DNA of 6,095 nucleotides. It comes from Dehalococcoidales bacterium. Its GTDB lineage: Bacteria; Chloroflexota; Dehalococcoidia; Dehalococcoidales; RBG-16-60-22. Shown one piece after another: positions 4,987 through 6,095 of this stretch. Each line of letters opens with the position of its first letter. Within the stretch, counting starts at the first letter, position 1. Location: positions 1 through 6,095 of the forward strand of contig JAUWGD010000102.1 of the NCBI GenBank assembly GCA_030606585.1. The letters run 5' to 3'. A program made the translations under genes and the position numbers. Under the pieces are notes generated by a model. The model did no database searches. It was not told where the DNA came from and was given only the letters and a program-made list of their open reading frames with translations.

Positions 4987-6095
4987 CTAGCTGTGTGCCT
5001 TCTCGGCGGCAGCACTCAATCCGGCCAGACGACCAGTAGTCCACGCCATGCCGTGGCTGAGACCGGCGCACATCGTGGGATAGTCTACCGCGAAGCGGTT
5101 GCCGACGGTATTGCCGGCCAGGTACAGTCCCGGAATGACCTTTCTGTTGATATCCAGCGGCTGTAATTTCGTATTGGTATTAAGACCGCCCAGAATCACC
5201 AGTATATGCTGCTCGATTATGCCCGCGTAGAACGGCGGTTTATCCACCTTCGTCAGCCGGTCGGGGCGCTTGCCAAAGTCCAGGTCCTTACCCGCACGCA
5301 CCAGTTCGTTGTACCTGTCTATCGTCGCCTTGAACGTCTTAACGGGCACCTCCATCTTCTTTGCCAGTGCCTCGATGGTGTCCGCCTTTACCGTCATTTC
5401 GTCGACCTGCATCCGGACCATATCGTTGGCTTCGCTGAAAGTACCCAGGCCTACGCCCATCAGGGCAAGCTCGTTTTCCCACTTGCCGTCGAACACCTGC
5501 CAGACCCTCCTGGCGGGCTGGCGGACTAAAGAATTGGCGCTGCTCTGGGCGGGCACGTCTTCGTTTTCATAACGCTCCCCGTCGATATTCACCCGGAGGA
5601 ATGCGTTGGCGCCCGAAGGCCCCAACGTGGCGTGGGACATCGGGGCGTGGGGTCCCGGCTCCATTACCGCCCCGGCCCACATGGCCATGAGATGGCCGTC
5701 GCCGACGTTCAGCGGCTCCGGCGCCAGCCTCAGGTCTTCGTTCCGAATCATGTAGATGTTGTTTTTCCGGGCGACTTCCGCAGAGTCGGGACAGTATTTC
5801 TGCACCATCGCCGGATTATTGCCGTAATCACCGGTACAGAGTACCACGGCCTTGCGGGCGTTGAGCCGTATGTATTGGCCATCCGGGTTGCGGGCGAAAA
5901 CGCCGGTAACCCTGCCGCTTTCCTCTTTGATTAATCGCACCGCCCGCGTACGGTAGCGGATGTCCACCCCGAGTTCCAGGGCGCGTTTCTCTGCGCAGTC
6001 CAGCGCGCACTTGTGGTTGAGTCCGATAGTCTTACCGTCGGAGTGCATGTGGCCGACCGGGAAGTCCGGGTAGTATTCTTTTTCCGGCTCGAAGT
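4987..6095 (-). CDS. FAD-dependent oxidoreductase of the fumarate reductase/ketosteroid dehydrogenase fold, 5'-truncated by the window edge
   Basis: The frame is open to the window's right edge, so the ATG at 6048 is probably internal. About 369 C-terminal residues are visible, and the N-terminal GxGxxG FAD-binding segment lies outside. What remains is typical of the FAD_binding_2 family: VVLCTGDYGNNPAMVQKY, then a capping domain with FLRVNIDGERYENEDVPA, a helical stretch (VDEMTVKADTIEALAKKM), and the C-terminal FAD-contacting end VIPGLYLAGNTVG and GLSHGMAWTTGRLAG. Against Shewanella fumarate reductase (from memory), the catalytic His before MGG is Val here (VILGG), and the substrate-binding Arg near the C-terminus aligns with Met. 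True fumarate reductase activity is thus unlikely; reduction or desaturation of another substrate is more plausible. No membrane segment is seen. It is followed by a 182-base gap and the Crp/Fnr gene on the same strand. Confidence 0.88.
   Translation of the reverse strand, partial: FEPEKEYYPDFPVGHMHSDGKTIGLNHKCALDCAEKRALELGVDIRYRTRAVRLIKEESGRVTGVFARNPDGQYIRLNARKAVVLCTGDYGNNPAMVQKYCPDSAEVARKNNIYMIRNEDLRLAPEPLNVGDGHLMAMWAGAVMEPGPHAPMSHATLGPSGANAFLRVNIDGERYENEDVPAQSSANSLVRQPARRVWQVFDGKWENELALMGVGLGTFSEANDMVRMQVDEMTVKADTIEALAKKMEVPVKTFKATIDRYNELVRAGKDLDFGKRPDRLTKVDKPPFYAGIIEQHILVILGGLNTNTKLQPLDINRKVIPGLYLAGNTVGNRFAVDYPTMCAGLSHGMAWTTGRLAGLSAAAEKAHS

Noticed and set aside
4880..5071. Minus-strand 63-codon open frame overlapping the flavoprotein 3' end
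   Set aside because: It runs out of frame through the end of the flavoprotein gene and into the gap that carries the regulator's promoter, with no recognisable domain.
4987..6095. Fumarate reductase flavoprotein
   Set aside because: The catalytic His and substrate-binding Arg positions are not conserved; only the general FAD_binding_2 fold is supported.

Overview
The window looks like a fragment of a strict or facultative anaerobe's chromosome. It is moderately GC-rich and carries two molybdopterin (Mo/W-bisMGD) enzymes of the DMSO reductase family, a fumarate-reductase-like flavoprotein, a SnoaL/NTF2-fold protein and a Crp/Fnr-type regulator. The gene mix and codon style (frequent AGG, ATA and CCC) would suit a Chloroflexota/Dehalococcoidia-like or other subsurface anaerobe. 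That is a weak inference; there is no rRNA or other marker gene to settle it.

Layout. Positions 2-1411 (+) hold the C-terminal part of a molybdopterin oxidoreductase whose tail resembles pyrogallol-phloroglucinol transhydroxylase large subunit. Twelve bases later, 1424-3547 (+) is a complete second molybdoenzyme starting with TTG. It follows acetylene hydratase closely along most of its length but differs at the catalytic aspartate. A short convergent gap (3548-3640) contains a G-rich purine tract and no convincing terminator. The other three genes are on the minus strand. In transcription order they are: a flavoprotein cut by the right edge (6095-4987); a 182-base gap with a very good sigma-70-type promoter; a Crp/Fnr regulator (4804-4139); and a small SnoaL-like protein (about 4081-3641) whose start codon appears to be non-canonical.

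How they may work together. The two molybdoenzymes belong to branches that include non-redox or internal-redox chemistry (hydration, transhydroxylation). The SnoaL-like protein retains all four residues used by the bile-acid 7-alpha-dehydratase BaiE, aligned from memory. The flavoprotein has the general FAD_binding_2 fold but not the fumarate reductase catalytic residues. Together this suggests an anaerobic module that hydrates, dehydrates and reduces a cyclic or aromatic substrate, with a local regulator. The substrate cannot be read from the sequence, and the module is inference.

No tRNA, rRNA, CRISPR array, insertion sequence or phage gene is visible.
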